Of a stretch of DNA of 64,000 nt, positions 52,918 through 62,100 are shown piece after piece. The notes beneath the pieces were generated by a model. That model saw only the letters and a list, made by a program, of their open reading frames with translations. It did no database searches and was not told where the DNA came from. Source of the DNA: Pedobacter cryoconitis (GTDB lineage: Bacteria; Bacteroidota; Bacteroidia; Sphingobacteriales; Sphingobacteriaceae); the NCBI RefSeq assembly GCF_014200605.1, contig NZ_JACHCE010000005.1, positions 62,001 to 126,000 on the forward strand. Reading direction: 5' to 3'. Every line of letters begins with the position of its first letter. The first letter of the stretch is position 1. A program made the position numbers and the translations under genes.

Positions 52918-54018
52918 TTATCCGGAGAATTGGTTCATGATTCTGGTAACTTCAAGAATATTTTCTTCTGTATGTGCAAATGAACAGGGAAGGCTTAAGG
53001 TGGTCTTGTGAATCTCTGTAGAAATAGGGTAATGCTGTCCGGTCAGATAATTTTCCATAGCCACCTGATTTTGCGGGGCTATCGGGTAGTGAATTTCAGT
53101 AGCAATATGATGATCTGCTAAATATTGCTTTAGTTTGTCTCTCTCCGGATGCAGGATATTATAAATATGATAAACGTTGTAGAAATCGGTATCAAGCTTA
53201 GGTTTGATAAAAGAAGCATTGAGATGGGTAAAATAAATATCCGCCAGTTTTCTTTTATGCTGATTAATTTCATTCAGATAAGGGAGTTTAATTCTTAAAA
53301 AGGAGGCCTGTAATTCATCAAGTCTCGAATTATAACCCACTACGCCATTATGATATTTTTTTTCTGAACCGTAATTTCTTAGTTGTTTGATTTTGAGATA
53401 GTCTGTTTCAGATTTACAGATGACAGCACCTGCATCACCCAAAGCTCCCAGATTTTTTGTAGGATAAAAGCTGAATGCACCGAAATCACCAAATGTACCT
53501 GCCAGTTTGTTTTGATATCTGGCACCATGTGCCTGTGCACAATCTTCAATTACCTTAAGCCCGTTTTGATTGGCGATTTCAAGGATAGGGGACATTTCAC
53601 AACACTGACCATATAAATGAACAACCATAATGGCTACGGTATTTTTAGTAATGGCCTGCTTAATTTTTAAGGGGTCTATATTGTAAGTTCTGCTGTCCGG
53701 TTCTACCAGTACAGGAACCAGATCGCAATGAATAATAGCTAATATGGTTGCGATATAAGTATTTGAAGGGACAATTACTTCTGTACCTTTTTTAAAATCG
53801 CAGCATTTAAGCGAAAGAATCAGTGCATCAAGCCCGTTAGCTACGCCTACTGTATATTTTTCCCCGTGATAATCAGAAAATTCCTGTTCAAATGCAGCTA
53901 CTTCCTCACCAAGAATATACCATCCCTTATCCAGAAAATCAGAGAACTTGTTTTTTAGTTTTTCTTCAAAAGGCTTGTTGAGCGTTTTTAGATTTTCATA
54001 CGGTATCATAAGGCTCAT
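52918..54018 (-). CDS. fdtB: DegT/DnrJ/EryC1 sugar aminotransferase (FdtB-like)
   Basis: A 366-residue PLP-dependent sugar aminotransferase from the ATG at 54018 (MSLMIPYENLKTLNKPFEEK); the frame to 54087 lies inside the upstream gene. The family's marks are present: NGLDALILSLK, VIVPSNTYIATILAI, VIEDCAQAHGARYQ, and the PLP lysine in SFYPTKNLGALGDAG. With the preceding ketoisomerase it fits FdtB-type transamination of a dTDP-3-keto-6-deoxyhexose to a 3-amino sugar (dTDP-Fuc3N or dTDP-Qui3N). It overlaps the ketoisomerase gene by 23 bases. Gene-symbol use rests on the pairing, not on experiment. Confidence 0.85.
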   Translation of the reverse strand: MSLMIPYENLKTLNKPFEEKLKNKFSDFLDKGWYILGEEVAAFEQEFSDYHGEKYTVGVANGLDALILSLKCCDFKKGTEVIVPSNTYIATILAIIHCDLVPVLVEPDSRTYNIDPLKIKQAITKNTVAIMVVHLYGQCCEMSPILEIANQNGLKVIEDCAQAHGARYQNKLAGTFGDFGAFSFYPTKNLGALGDAGAVICKSETDYLKIKQLRNYGSEKKYHNGVVGYNSRLDELQASFLRIKLPYLNEINQHKRKLADIYFTHLNASFIKPKLDTDFYNVYHIYNILHPERDKLKQYLADHHIATEIHYPIAPQNQVAMENYLTGQHYPISTEIHKTTLSLPCSFAHTEENILEVTRIMNQFSG

Positions 54019-54367
54019 AAATATAATCTTTTGGGTCAAATGCAGTGGAAGCCAATACCAGCAGAATGGCATCAGAAGAAAAATCATGCATGACGTGCCA
54101 GTCTTCCGGCAATAAAATTAAACATTTTTCAGGGCTGTCCAAATCGAAGACATCAACAGTTTTATGATTATTGTTTGTGATTTTACAACTTCCCTTAATA
54201 CATATAGCGGCCTGATACGTCTCATGATGTCTGTGCCCGCCCCTTTCTGTATTATCAACAGAGTAGATGTAAAACAAGCGTTTAATTTCAAACGGTATGA
54301 CCTGATCAAGAACGGTTAAAATCCCTCTGCTATCTTTAAAGGTTTGTATGTTAATTATATATGCCAT
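53996..54367 (-). CDS. fdtA: dTDP-sugar 3,4-ketoisomerase (FdtA/WxcM-like cupin)
   Basis: A 123-residue cupin of the FdtA/WxcM C-terminal family. The signature is GGHRHHETYQAAICIKGS, followed by LLPEDWHVMHDFSSDAILLVLAS. It shifts the keto group of dTDP-4-keto-6-deoxyglucose from C4 to C3, giving the substrate for the aminotransferase encoded next. The substrate-forming enzymes RmlA and RmlB are not in this window and must be elsewhere. It overlaps the GT14 gene upstream by 17 bases and the aminotransferase gene downstream by 23 bases, so the operon is tightly coupled. Confidence 0.9.
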   Translation of the reverse strand: MAYIINIQTFKDSRGILTVLDQVIPFEIKRLFYIYSVDNTERGGHRHHETYQAAICIKGSCKITNNNHKTVDVFDLDSPEKCLILLPEDWHVMHDFSSDAILLVLASTAFDPKDYIYEPYDTV

Positions 54368-55211
54368 GTGTTAGTATGTTTTTGTCAATCAGATCCAGAA
54401 TCTTAGGGCTTTCAACCATACTAAATTTCCTTGCAAAAAGCATTTCTGATTTTGTAATTGCTTCAATATCAGTCTCGTCGAGTAGTTTTGGATTTGCTCC
54501 TCCAGCTGACCAGTCTATATATCTGTAATTATTATTAATGATTTTATTTTTATAGGAGGAATTCAATAATATCGTTTGAAATACGAATTCATCGCTCGCC
54601 CAGCATAAAGCAAAGAAATCTTTTAGTTTTCTGTCTTTCTCTACTGTATTGACTACGTATAGTGCTGTTTCAGGACTCAGCATCCAAAACATAGATTTAC
54701 CATAGGGATGCAGGCCATAGGGTAATTCTCTTTTGGGAAGGATCTTGTTGATGAGTTTTTCCAATGTATACTTTCCAGGAAAATTGTAACTGGAGAGGAA
54801 GTAGTTTTCCATTCTGATCAGGCCTTCTTTCCAGTCATTTTTTATATCTCTATAACTTAAAAACTCTTTTCCTATGTTGTTTTTAAAGAAGTTATAAATA
54901 TACCCGGCAGGTTTGATCGGGTAATCCTGACCACTCAGGAAGTTGATGAACTGATATTCTATGCCTGTTGCAACAATCTCTTTAATACTTTCAAAGGTAG
55001 CTTGTACTGTGCTAAAGCCTGCCCACTTCACATCAACTCTGTTGTTAATAAAAAAGACATTTGGCAGCGTACCTAAAAAAAGATGCGGATTGATATCAAA
55101 CTTTTTGTCTACATGAATATAAAAATCAAAATTCTCATGATACATTTTTCTGATCATCCTTTCAGTCTGTCTCGGATTGGTGTAGGTAAGAATCAGATGG
55201 GCAATGCGCAT
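54351..55211 (-). CDS. Core-2/I-branching-type glycosyltransferase (GT14), copy 2
   Basis: A 286-residue GT14 enzyme paralogous to the gene at 39905-40768. It has MRIAHLILTYTNPRQTERMI, FDFYIHVDKK, KWAGFSTVQATF, FLSGQDYPIKP and the closing WSAGGANPKLLDETDIEAI. The family signatures line up along the whole length. It is first in an operon with the FdtA/FdtB pair and a methyltransferase, so its donor could be the amino sugar made by these enzymes, though GT14 enzymes more often use UDP-GlcNAc or UDP-Xyl. Confidence 0.9.
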   Translation of the reverse strand: MRIAHLILTYTNPRQTERMIRKMYHENFDFYIHVDKKFDINPHLFLGTLPNVFFINNRVDVKWAGFSTVQATFESIKEIVATGIEYQFINFLSGQDYPIKPAGYIYNFFKNNIGKEFLSYRDIKNDWKEGLIRMENYFLSSYNFPGKYTLEKLINKILPKRELPYGLHPYGKSMFWMLSPETALYVVNTVEKDRKLKDFFALCWASDEFVFQTILLNSSYKNKIINNNYRYIDWSAGGANPKLLDETDIEAITKSEMLFARKFSMVESPKILDLIDKNILTHGIYN

Positions 55212-55390
55212 AATAATATTTTGTTTTTTTTACTATACTGAAAATATAGTGCCAGTAATGAATATGTTAGGAAATAAACAGGAACTATATTTGATAATTT
55301 GTAATTTTATGAGGTGATCAATGGAAAAACAAACGTTGCTGATTTTATAACAATGCCGGGTCTTTAAGGATCGGAAAAGCGCTCTTTGGA

Positions 55391-56926
55391 TTAATGCTTT
55401 ATGGGCTGGCCTATGTAAGAGCAAACACGTAATAGAGGGTTGTTCGTTTGTTTTGCATCACCCAATTGAATGCGGTAAAAAAATGTCTGTGCTGATCCGA
55501 CAGGGTTTTGCAGCACAAGCTGCCATTCTTTTCCAGCGCCTTTTAATTCTAAAATTTTATTTCCAGGAATCTCATAACCTTGTTTCTTTGTTTGTACAAC
55601 TGGTTTATCATAATTAAAAAAAATAACATTACCTTTTGTAGTAATGCTTACAATTTGTGGAGGAAGCGGATCTTTGAACGGATTGATCACCTTTGAGCGG
55701 TCTGTTTTATAAAGATTGATTAAACCTGTTGAAGGATTAAATGTAACCTCGTTCACTCCGTCTGCTTTGACATTCCCTATAGTTCCACCTTTTACTTTTA
55801 AACTTAGATTGCGGTAGATAACGTTCGAATCCACACGGTTCATATCGAGGACAATTTTATATTTACCTGTCTGCGGATCGTAATGCTCAGAGCTAATCAC
55901 AACTTTTGCTTTTGTATTTTCATAATCCATCAATTCTTTGGATGAGGTAATCCAGGCACTGTCGTGATTAGCCGGATGATGTTTAATGTACATCAGGAAC
56001 CCGAAAAAATTATCTGCTCCTTCTTTTTTATCGCCAAATGGGCCATGACTAAATGCTGCCCCAATTAGTTTTTTATCCTTTTCAGGGTGATTAAATATAT
56101 AATCTATATATGCTTTTGATGTTTTCAGTTCGGCCGCATTCCATTGATCGCCCAGGTTTGTTCTGGAAATTAAGACCCTGTTGAAATTCTGTGTGAGCAT
56201 AGGGATATAACTCCCCCAGCTGACATTTTGTTTTCCAGGACTGTTATTTCCATCGGGCACTGGCTCACCAAATTCTGAGGACATCATATGATACCCCAAT
56301 TGTAGACCATTTTCCACATATCCCTCATCATTCCCCGGTGGTACAATTTCAGTCATGCGGTAATGTGTGTGTGCCCACATGTTTTTTTCTGAATCTTTAA
56401 TTGCTTTGAACAGGTCAGTGCCACCATGAAACATAGAGTGGTTCATATAAGCATGTCCTTTAGCTAAGATCTCATTAATCTGTGCCCAGCTTGCCGCATT
56501 ATTGGTATCAGTTGTATGACCTTCATTGGCGTTAATGGCAAATGAATATTTATAATTGATGTTTTTACCCGTCCCGTCTGTATAATAGAATCCCGGATAC
56601 CTTTTCCCATTGACTATACCCCCGCTTAAAATTTTAAAGACAACAGTATAATCACTTAATAAGGCATCATCTTTCATTAACATTAATCCCTTATTTTTAT
56701 CAAAAGGTAAATCAGTAAAATAAAAAGAAGGGTGCAGTCCTTTATTCATATCCATTTCGAGCGTTACATATCTTGCGGTATTGCCAGGATCGATTTTTGG
56801 CACTACTATAGCAGACGGGTTTACCGTATCCGTTGTTTTTACAGCATGATTGCAATACGGAATAGTCATTCCCGTAAGTATTCCGATGTATTTCAGGACT
56901 TTGGTAAATATGTTGATCGCTAACAT
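55391..56926 (-). CDS. Polysaccharide-deacetylase-like (NodB-fold) exported protein
   Basis: A 511-residue protein with a short hydrophobic N-terminus (about 8-22) that could be a signal or anchor. Motif 1 of the NodB fold may be Asp86-Asp87 in LMKDDALL. Motif 2 is clearer, NHSMFH, with His163 and His167, preceded by WAQINEILAKGHAYMNHS as in deacetylases. A later AFSHGPFGD may supply the catalytic His. A C-terminal beta domain (about 330-511) follows. It probably acts on acetylated sugars of the surface polysaccharide. The call is by motif only. It is followed by 179 bases of spacer and then the GT14 operon. Confidence 0.65.
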   Translation of the reverse strand: MLAINIFTKVLKYIGILTGMTIPYCNHAVKTTDTVNPSAIVVPKIDPGNTARYVTLEMDMNKGLHPSFYFTDLPFDKNKGLMLMKDDALLSDYTVVFKILSGGIVNGKRYPGFYYTDGTGKNINYKYSFAINANEGHTTDTNNAASWAQINEILAKGHAYMNHSMFHGGTDLFKAIKDSEKNMWAHTHYRMTEIVPPGNDEGYVENGLQLGYHMMSSEFGEPVPDGNNSPGKQNVSWGSYIPMLTQNFNRVLISRTNLGDQWNAAELKTSKAYIDYIFNHPEKDKKLIGAAFSHGPFGDKKEGADNFFGFLMYIKHHPANHDSAWITSSKELMDYENTKAKVVISSEHYDPQTGKYKIVLDMNRVDSNVIYRNLSLKVKGGTIGNVKADGVNEVTFNPSTGLINLYKTDRSKVINPFKDPLPPQIVSITTKGNVIFFNYDKPVVQTKKQGYEIPGNKILELKGAGKEWQLVLQNPVGSAQTFFYRIQLGDAKQTNNPLLRVCSYIGQPIKH

Positions 56927-57030
56927 GTTTTATAGGCTGTTATATTTTTAGAATTTGTTAAAAATATGAATAATCAACGGAATTGAGGAATAGTTAAAAT
57001 AAATCAGGCAAAACATTACTTTTACATCAG

Positions 57031-57942
57031 ATGAGACTTACTTCTATTATAACTGTTAATTTTAATCAGCCGCTGGTCACCATTGCCTTCCTGGAATCAG
57101 TCAGGGGAAATACTAAACCGGATGAGGTGGAAATTATCTTAGTTGATAATGGCAGTAATGAAGATTATCAGCAGGAATTTGAAAATACTTATCCGGGCCT
57201 GATTTATATCCGGTCTGAAAAGAATCTTGGTTTCGCAGGAGGCAATAATCTTGGGATTCATGCAGCAAAAGGGGATTTTCTTCTTTTGTTAAATAACGAC
57301 ACAGAAATTACCCCGAACCTGATTGATGTACTGAGCACGGAATTGGAAAATGATAAAGAAATCGGATTGATCTCTCCATTGATCCTTTATTATGATCAGC
57401 CGGAAATTATTCAGTATGCAGGTTTTACTGAGATGAATTATATCACCTGCAGGAACCGGGGAATTGGCAGTATGGATACCAATAAAGGTCAGTATGATAA
57501 AATCAGCAGAGAAACAGGATTCTGTCATGGAGCAGCAATGATGTGCCGCAGGGAAGACCTGTTGTCTGTTGGTTTAATGGAGGAGCAGTTTTTTCTTTAT
57601 TACGAAGAACTGGACTGGTGTGAGAAATTTAAAAGAGCAGGTAAAAAGATCTGGTTTACCGGCCATACTCAGATTTTTCATAAAGAATCGATGAGTGTAG
57701 GTAAAGAAAGCATGATCAAAACCTATTTTATGACGAGAAACCGGATGTTATACATCCGCAGAAATACAAACTGGTTCAATACATTGATTTTTAGTTTTTA
57801 TTATATAGGTATTGCCTGCCCTAAGCAGATCATCCTTTATCTTAAAAAAGGAAGAAAAGATTTAGTTAAATGGGTTTTTAGTGGAATTAACTGGAACCTC
57901 ACACATTCAAAAAACAGTAAAGAGCTGGGTTTTAAAATTTAA
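57031..57942 (+). CDS. Glycosyltransferase, family 2 (WbbL/rhamnosyltransferase-like)
   Basis: A 303-residue GT2 enzyme: SIITVNFNQPLVTIAFLESV, IILVDNGSNED, the characteristic SEKNLGFAGGNNLGI and the metal motif LLLNNDTEI, as in WbbL-type rhamnosyltransferases and relatives. FYYEELDWCEKFKRAGKKI holds the likely catalytic base. It begins a + strand pair with a second GT2 gene seven bases downstream. It probably adds a 6-deoxyhexose or similar sugar; the donor is uncertain. Confidence 0.92.
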   Translation: MRLTSIITVNFNQPLVTIAFLESVRGNTKPDEVEIILVDNGSNEDYQQEFENTYPGLIYIRSEKNLGFAGGNNLGIHAAKGDFLLLLNNDTEITPNLIDVLSTELENDKEIGLISPLILYYDQPEIIQYAGFTEMNYITCRNRGIGSMDTNKGQYDKISRETGFCHGAAMMCRREDLLSVGLMEEQFFLYYEELDWCEKFKRAGKKIWFTGHTQIFHKESMSVGKESMIKTYFMTRNRMLYIRRNTNWFNTLIFSFYYIGIACPKQIILYLKKGRKDLVKWVFSGINWNLTHSKNSKELGFKI

Positions 57943-57948
57943 ATAGAG

Positions 57949-59118
57949 ATGATTATAATTTTTTGGATCAGCATTTTCCTGATTGTATATACGTTTGTTG
58001 GTTATGGCTTTGTGCTTTATATCCTGGTCAAAATAAAAGGGATATTCAAAAAGCCTTTTGTTTTTAGGGCAGATGCTGCCTTACCTACGGTGAGTATATT
58101 GGTTGCTGCCTATAATGAAGAAGATATTATTGAAGAGAAAATACATAATACGCTTCTTTTGAGGTATCCAAAAGCGAATCTTCAGCTTATTTTTATTACC
58201 GACGGTTCTTCAGATCAAACTGCAGAAAAAGTTAAAGGATATAAGGATATCCTGCTTTTGCATGAGGATTTAAGAGCTGGTAAAATGGCGGCTATTAAAA
58301 GGGCTATCCCATATATTAAGGGCGAAATTACCGTATTTACAGATGCCAATACTTTTCTGAATGAAGATGCAATTAACCAGTTGGTTAAACATTATCAGAA
58401 CCCGTTGGTTGGTGCTGTTGCTGGTGAAAAACGTATCCTGGTGGAAAAATCTGCCGATGCAAGTTCGGCAGGAGAGGGTTTCTATTGGAAATATGAATCA
58501 AAGTTAAAAAAATGGGATTATGAGCTGCACTCTAATGTAGGTGCAGCCGGAGAGCTATTCAGTATCCGGACTGCATTGTACCAGCCTGTTGAAAGCGATA
58601 CTATTATTGATGACCACATGATCGCTATGCGGATTGCTGAGAAAGGTTATATCATTGCCTATGAACCTGATGCTTATGCAATGGAAACGGCATCAGCAGA
58701 TGTTAAAGAAGAGCTGAAAAGGAAAATCAGAATTGCAGCAGGGGGGATACAGTCAATCCTGCGCCTTAAAAAGGCTGCAAATCCATTCCACCAGCCTATT
58801 TTCACTTTTCAATATATTAGCCACAGGGTACTGCGCTGGACAATTACACCATTTCTTTTAATCCTGGTTTTTGTACTGAACGGAATGATTGCATTCACCA
58901 GGCCAATTGCTTTTTATCAGGGATTATTTGTTTTACAGTGTTTATTTTATCTGCTGAGCCTGATAGGTCTATACTTTGAACGTAGGAACGTTCGCATTAA
59001 AGCGCTGTTTATTCCATACTACTTCTGTATTATGAATTATGCAGTTATTGCCGGAATCATCAGATATTATAAGAAGAATCAAAGCGCGGCCTGGGAAAAA
59101 TCAAAGAGAAAAGTCTGA
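57949..59118 (+). CDS. Membrane glycosyltransferase, family 2 (processive type)
   Basis: A 389-residue enzyme with an N-terminal membrane helix (about 3-25), a GT-A catalytic domain and three C-terminal helices (about 288-370). VSILVAAYNEEDIIEEKI, ITDGSSDQT, VFTDANTFL and IIDDHMIAMRIAEKGY cover substrate, metal and base motifs, and RRKIRIAAGG-like KRKIRIAAGGIQSI replaces the QxxRW motif. This layout resembles hyaluronan- and cellulose-synthase-like or PgaC-like enzymes. It ends convergently four bases from the NRPS gene's stop. Confidence 0.88.
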   Translation: MIIIFWISIFLIVYTFVGYGFVLYILVKIKGIFKKPFVFRADAALPTVSILVAAYNEEDIIEEKIHNTLLLRYPKANLQLIFITDGSSDQTAEKVKGYKDILLLHEDLRAGKMAAIKRAIPYIKGEITVFTDANTFLNEDAINQLVKHYQNPLVGAVAGEKRILVEKSADASSAGEGFYWKYESKLKKWDYELHSNVGAAGELFSIRTALYQPVESDTIIDDHMIAMRIAEKGYIIAYEPDAYAMETASADVKEELKRKIRIAAGGIQSILRLKKAANPFHQPIFTFQYISHRVLRWTITPFLLILVFVLNGMIAFTRPIAFYQGLFVLQCLFYLLSLIGLYFERRNVRIKALFIPYYFCIMNYAVIAGIIRYYKKNQSAAWEKSKRKV

Positions 59119-59121
59119 TCA

Positions 59122-62100
59122 TCAGGAAACGTTATTGTCAAGTACTTCCTGTAGTTTTCGCGCAAACTCTTTGTCATAAGGTGCAAGCAGCATTGTTTTA
59201 TGATCACCTTTCACATCATGGACTTCTACGCCCTTCATCGCATATTTTTGCCAGCCCAGATACTTATAGTCCTCTACAAAATAAACATTATCCCTGGCTC
59301 TGAACAGATGTATTTTTTCATCGAAAGGAGTTAGTTTATAATTCTTGTAAGCGATATCATATTTCTCATCAATTCTTCTCATGATTTCATAAATCCCTCC
59401 TTTTTCTTCGTTCTGCTCAGTTTTCTGACCAAATAAATACAGGAATTTATGTTTAAATACTTCTGCCTGATATTTAAGGGTAGGAACAGGGTTTCTCAGT
59501 AAAGATCTTGATATCCACCAGAATTTAGGCAACTGCTTTTTTAATCTTTCCAGAAAGACCTGGGCTGTTGAGCCATGGAAGTCCAGATTTTTGGCGTTGG
59601 TATCAAAAATACCCAGCATTTTAATCTCGTGGCCTAATTCTCTAAGTTGTCTGGCCATTTCGATCACGACATAACCGCCAAAAGAATAACCTGCCAGTGC
59701 ATACGGACCCTCAGGGTTTTGTGCCAGAATACTTTCTATATAATAACGGGCAATATCCGTCATATTATCCATTGGTTCTTCTATACCATCAAGTCCCTGG
59801 GCCTGAATGCCAAATACAGGTTGTTCTTCATCAACATGAAGTCCTATCCCGCTGAAATTAAGCACATTGTATCCACCTCCATGAACAATATAGATCGGGG
59901 TTTTAGATCCGTCCGGCTTTATCGGAACCAAAGAAGTATAGGTTGTGGGACGGTTCTGTCCATCAAGTAATTTAGCTAAAGTCCGGATGGTCGGATATTC
60001 AAATAAAGTAGCCAGTGGTAAACCATGCCCATTGGCTTTTTCTATTTGTATCATGAACTGGATAGCAATGAGTGAATGACCGCCCAGTTCAAAGAAATTG
60101 TCATCAATACCAATTTCTTTGACATTGAGTAATTCTTCCCATAGTTTGACTATCGTACTCTCCGTTTCGGTTTGAGGGGCAGTATATTTACTCTGATCAC
60201 CAGCATGCAGATGCTCAGGGGCAGGCAAAAGTTTTTTATCTATTTTACCACTGCTTGTTCTGGGAAATTCTATGACCCAGACAAATACGGACGGAATCAT
60301 AAAAGCTGGCAATCTGTTTTGGATTTCACTTCTTACATAGGCAGTATCCTGTTTGCCTGTAGCAGAAGCCAGATAAGCGACTAATCTTTTTTGTCCGTTA
60401 TGATCTGCTTTTGCTGTGACCACAACCTGTGCAATACCCGGAATGCGGTTAAGCACAGCTTCAACTTCTCCAAGTTCAATTCTATAGCCCCTTATTTTAA
60501 CCTGATCATCATTACGGCCCAGGAATTCGATATTCCCATCCGGAAGAATTCTTGCCAGATCACCTGTATGATAAGTTCTGACCTCATTGCCATCAGGCAG
60601 GCTGAGCATCACAAACTTTTCATCGGTCAGCTCAGGTTTGTTTAAGTAGCCAGCAGCCAGACTGGCTCCTGAAATACATAATTCTCCGGTTTCCCCATGA
60701 TTTAAAACTTCCTGGTTTTCATCAACAATATAAACTGATGTGTTATAAACAGGCGTTCCTATATTTGGTAAGGCGGGCCATTTTGCAGGGTCTCCGCTTA
60801 GTTTTAATTGGGTAACTACATGACATTCTGTAGGGCCATACTGATTGTAAAGAATACAACCCGGAACAGCGCTGAAAAATTGTTCAATCTGCGGAGTAAT
60901 TTTCAATTGCTCTCCGGCAGTCATCACCTCTTTTAAAGCCTTTGGGAATTTCCCCATACTTGCGGCTGTTTCAGCAAGGAATTGTAAAGCAACGAAAGGC
61001 AAATAAATCCTGTTGATTTGTCTCAGTCCGATTTTATCCAATAGATTATCAGGATTTAATCTCAAAACATCATCAATCAGAATTAATTGTCCGCCAGTAC
61101 AAAGTGTGCAGAATATTTCCTGGAAAGACACATCAAAGGTTAATGGCGCAAATTGAAGTGTCTTGCTGCCTGAACCGGCAATGGAATTATCCATTTGCCA
61201 CTTAATTAGGTTAACCAGGGCAAGCTGCGTCATATAGACCCCTTTTGGTTTTCCTGTCGATCCGGAAGTGTACAATACATAACCGTTAGGGTTTTGAAAA
61301 CGTATAGGTTGTACCGGTAAACTATAAGTCAGGTCAAAGTCTATAGTTTGCAGACCGAGCTGCTGAAAGAATTTGTTTTCAACTGCTCCTGCAATACAAA
61401 AATGAAGATTTGAATCATTGATAATCTGACTCAACCTCACCTCAGGATAGTTAGGGTCAAGCGGCAGATATGCTTTTCCTGCTTTAAGAATGGCAAGAAT
61501 TGCTACAATCATGTTTATTCCGCGGGTCGTACTGATCCCGATAATCTGTTCATCAGGGGCACGGTTTAATATAGCCCGGCTCAGGTTATCAGCTCTGATA
61601 TCAAGATTACTGTAACTGATAAATTCGTCCTGAAAAGTAATTGCCAGCTGATCTTTAAAAGTTGTTGCTGCTTTTTCAAACAAACCCTGAATTGTGATGT
61701 CTTTCAGGGCAGCAATTTGTTCACTGAAATCAGTTGCTGTGATTTCAGCAAGGACTATACTTCTTTTGAAAACAGTTGCGGAAAGGACATTTGCCTGATC
61801 CTGTTGCAGCAGTTCCTTTAATTTTTGATCAGGATTGTTTGTGATGAATTTTAAGATTGTCTCAAAACCAGTCATCATTTGCTGAATAGTATCCTGTTCA
61901 AATAACTGCGTATTATAAGACCATTCCAGCACAAAGGAATTTTCTGAACCACTTGCATTGATGAACAGCTCGAAGCTTTCAAATGCCCGGGGATTGCTGA
62001 TCAGGTTATAATCCAGATTTTCAAATTTGACCCCGTCATCTAAACCCATATCAACATTGAAAACAACAGGGGCAAGAGGTATTCTGGAAGGGTCCCTGGC

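Noticed and set aside
54019..54087. Longer start for the sugar aminotransferase
   Set aside because: The added residues lie in the overlapping ketoisomerase gene and do not match the family; MSLMIPYEN is the usual kind of start.
55212..55390. Possible hidden gene or promoter between the GT14 and NodB-like genes
   Set aside because: I found no frame with a credible start and no clear TTTG/TAnnTTTG pair; only a weak CTATA/TATAG inverted repeat is present.
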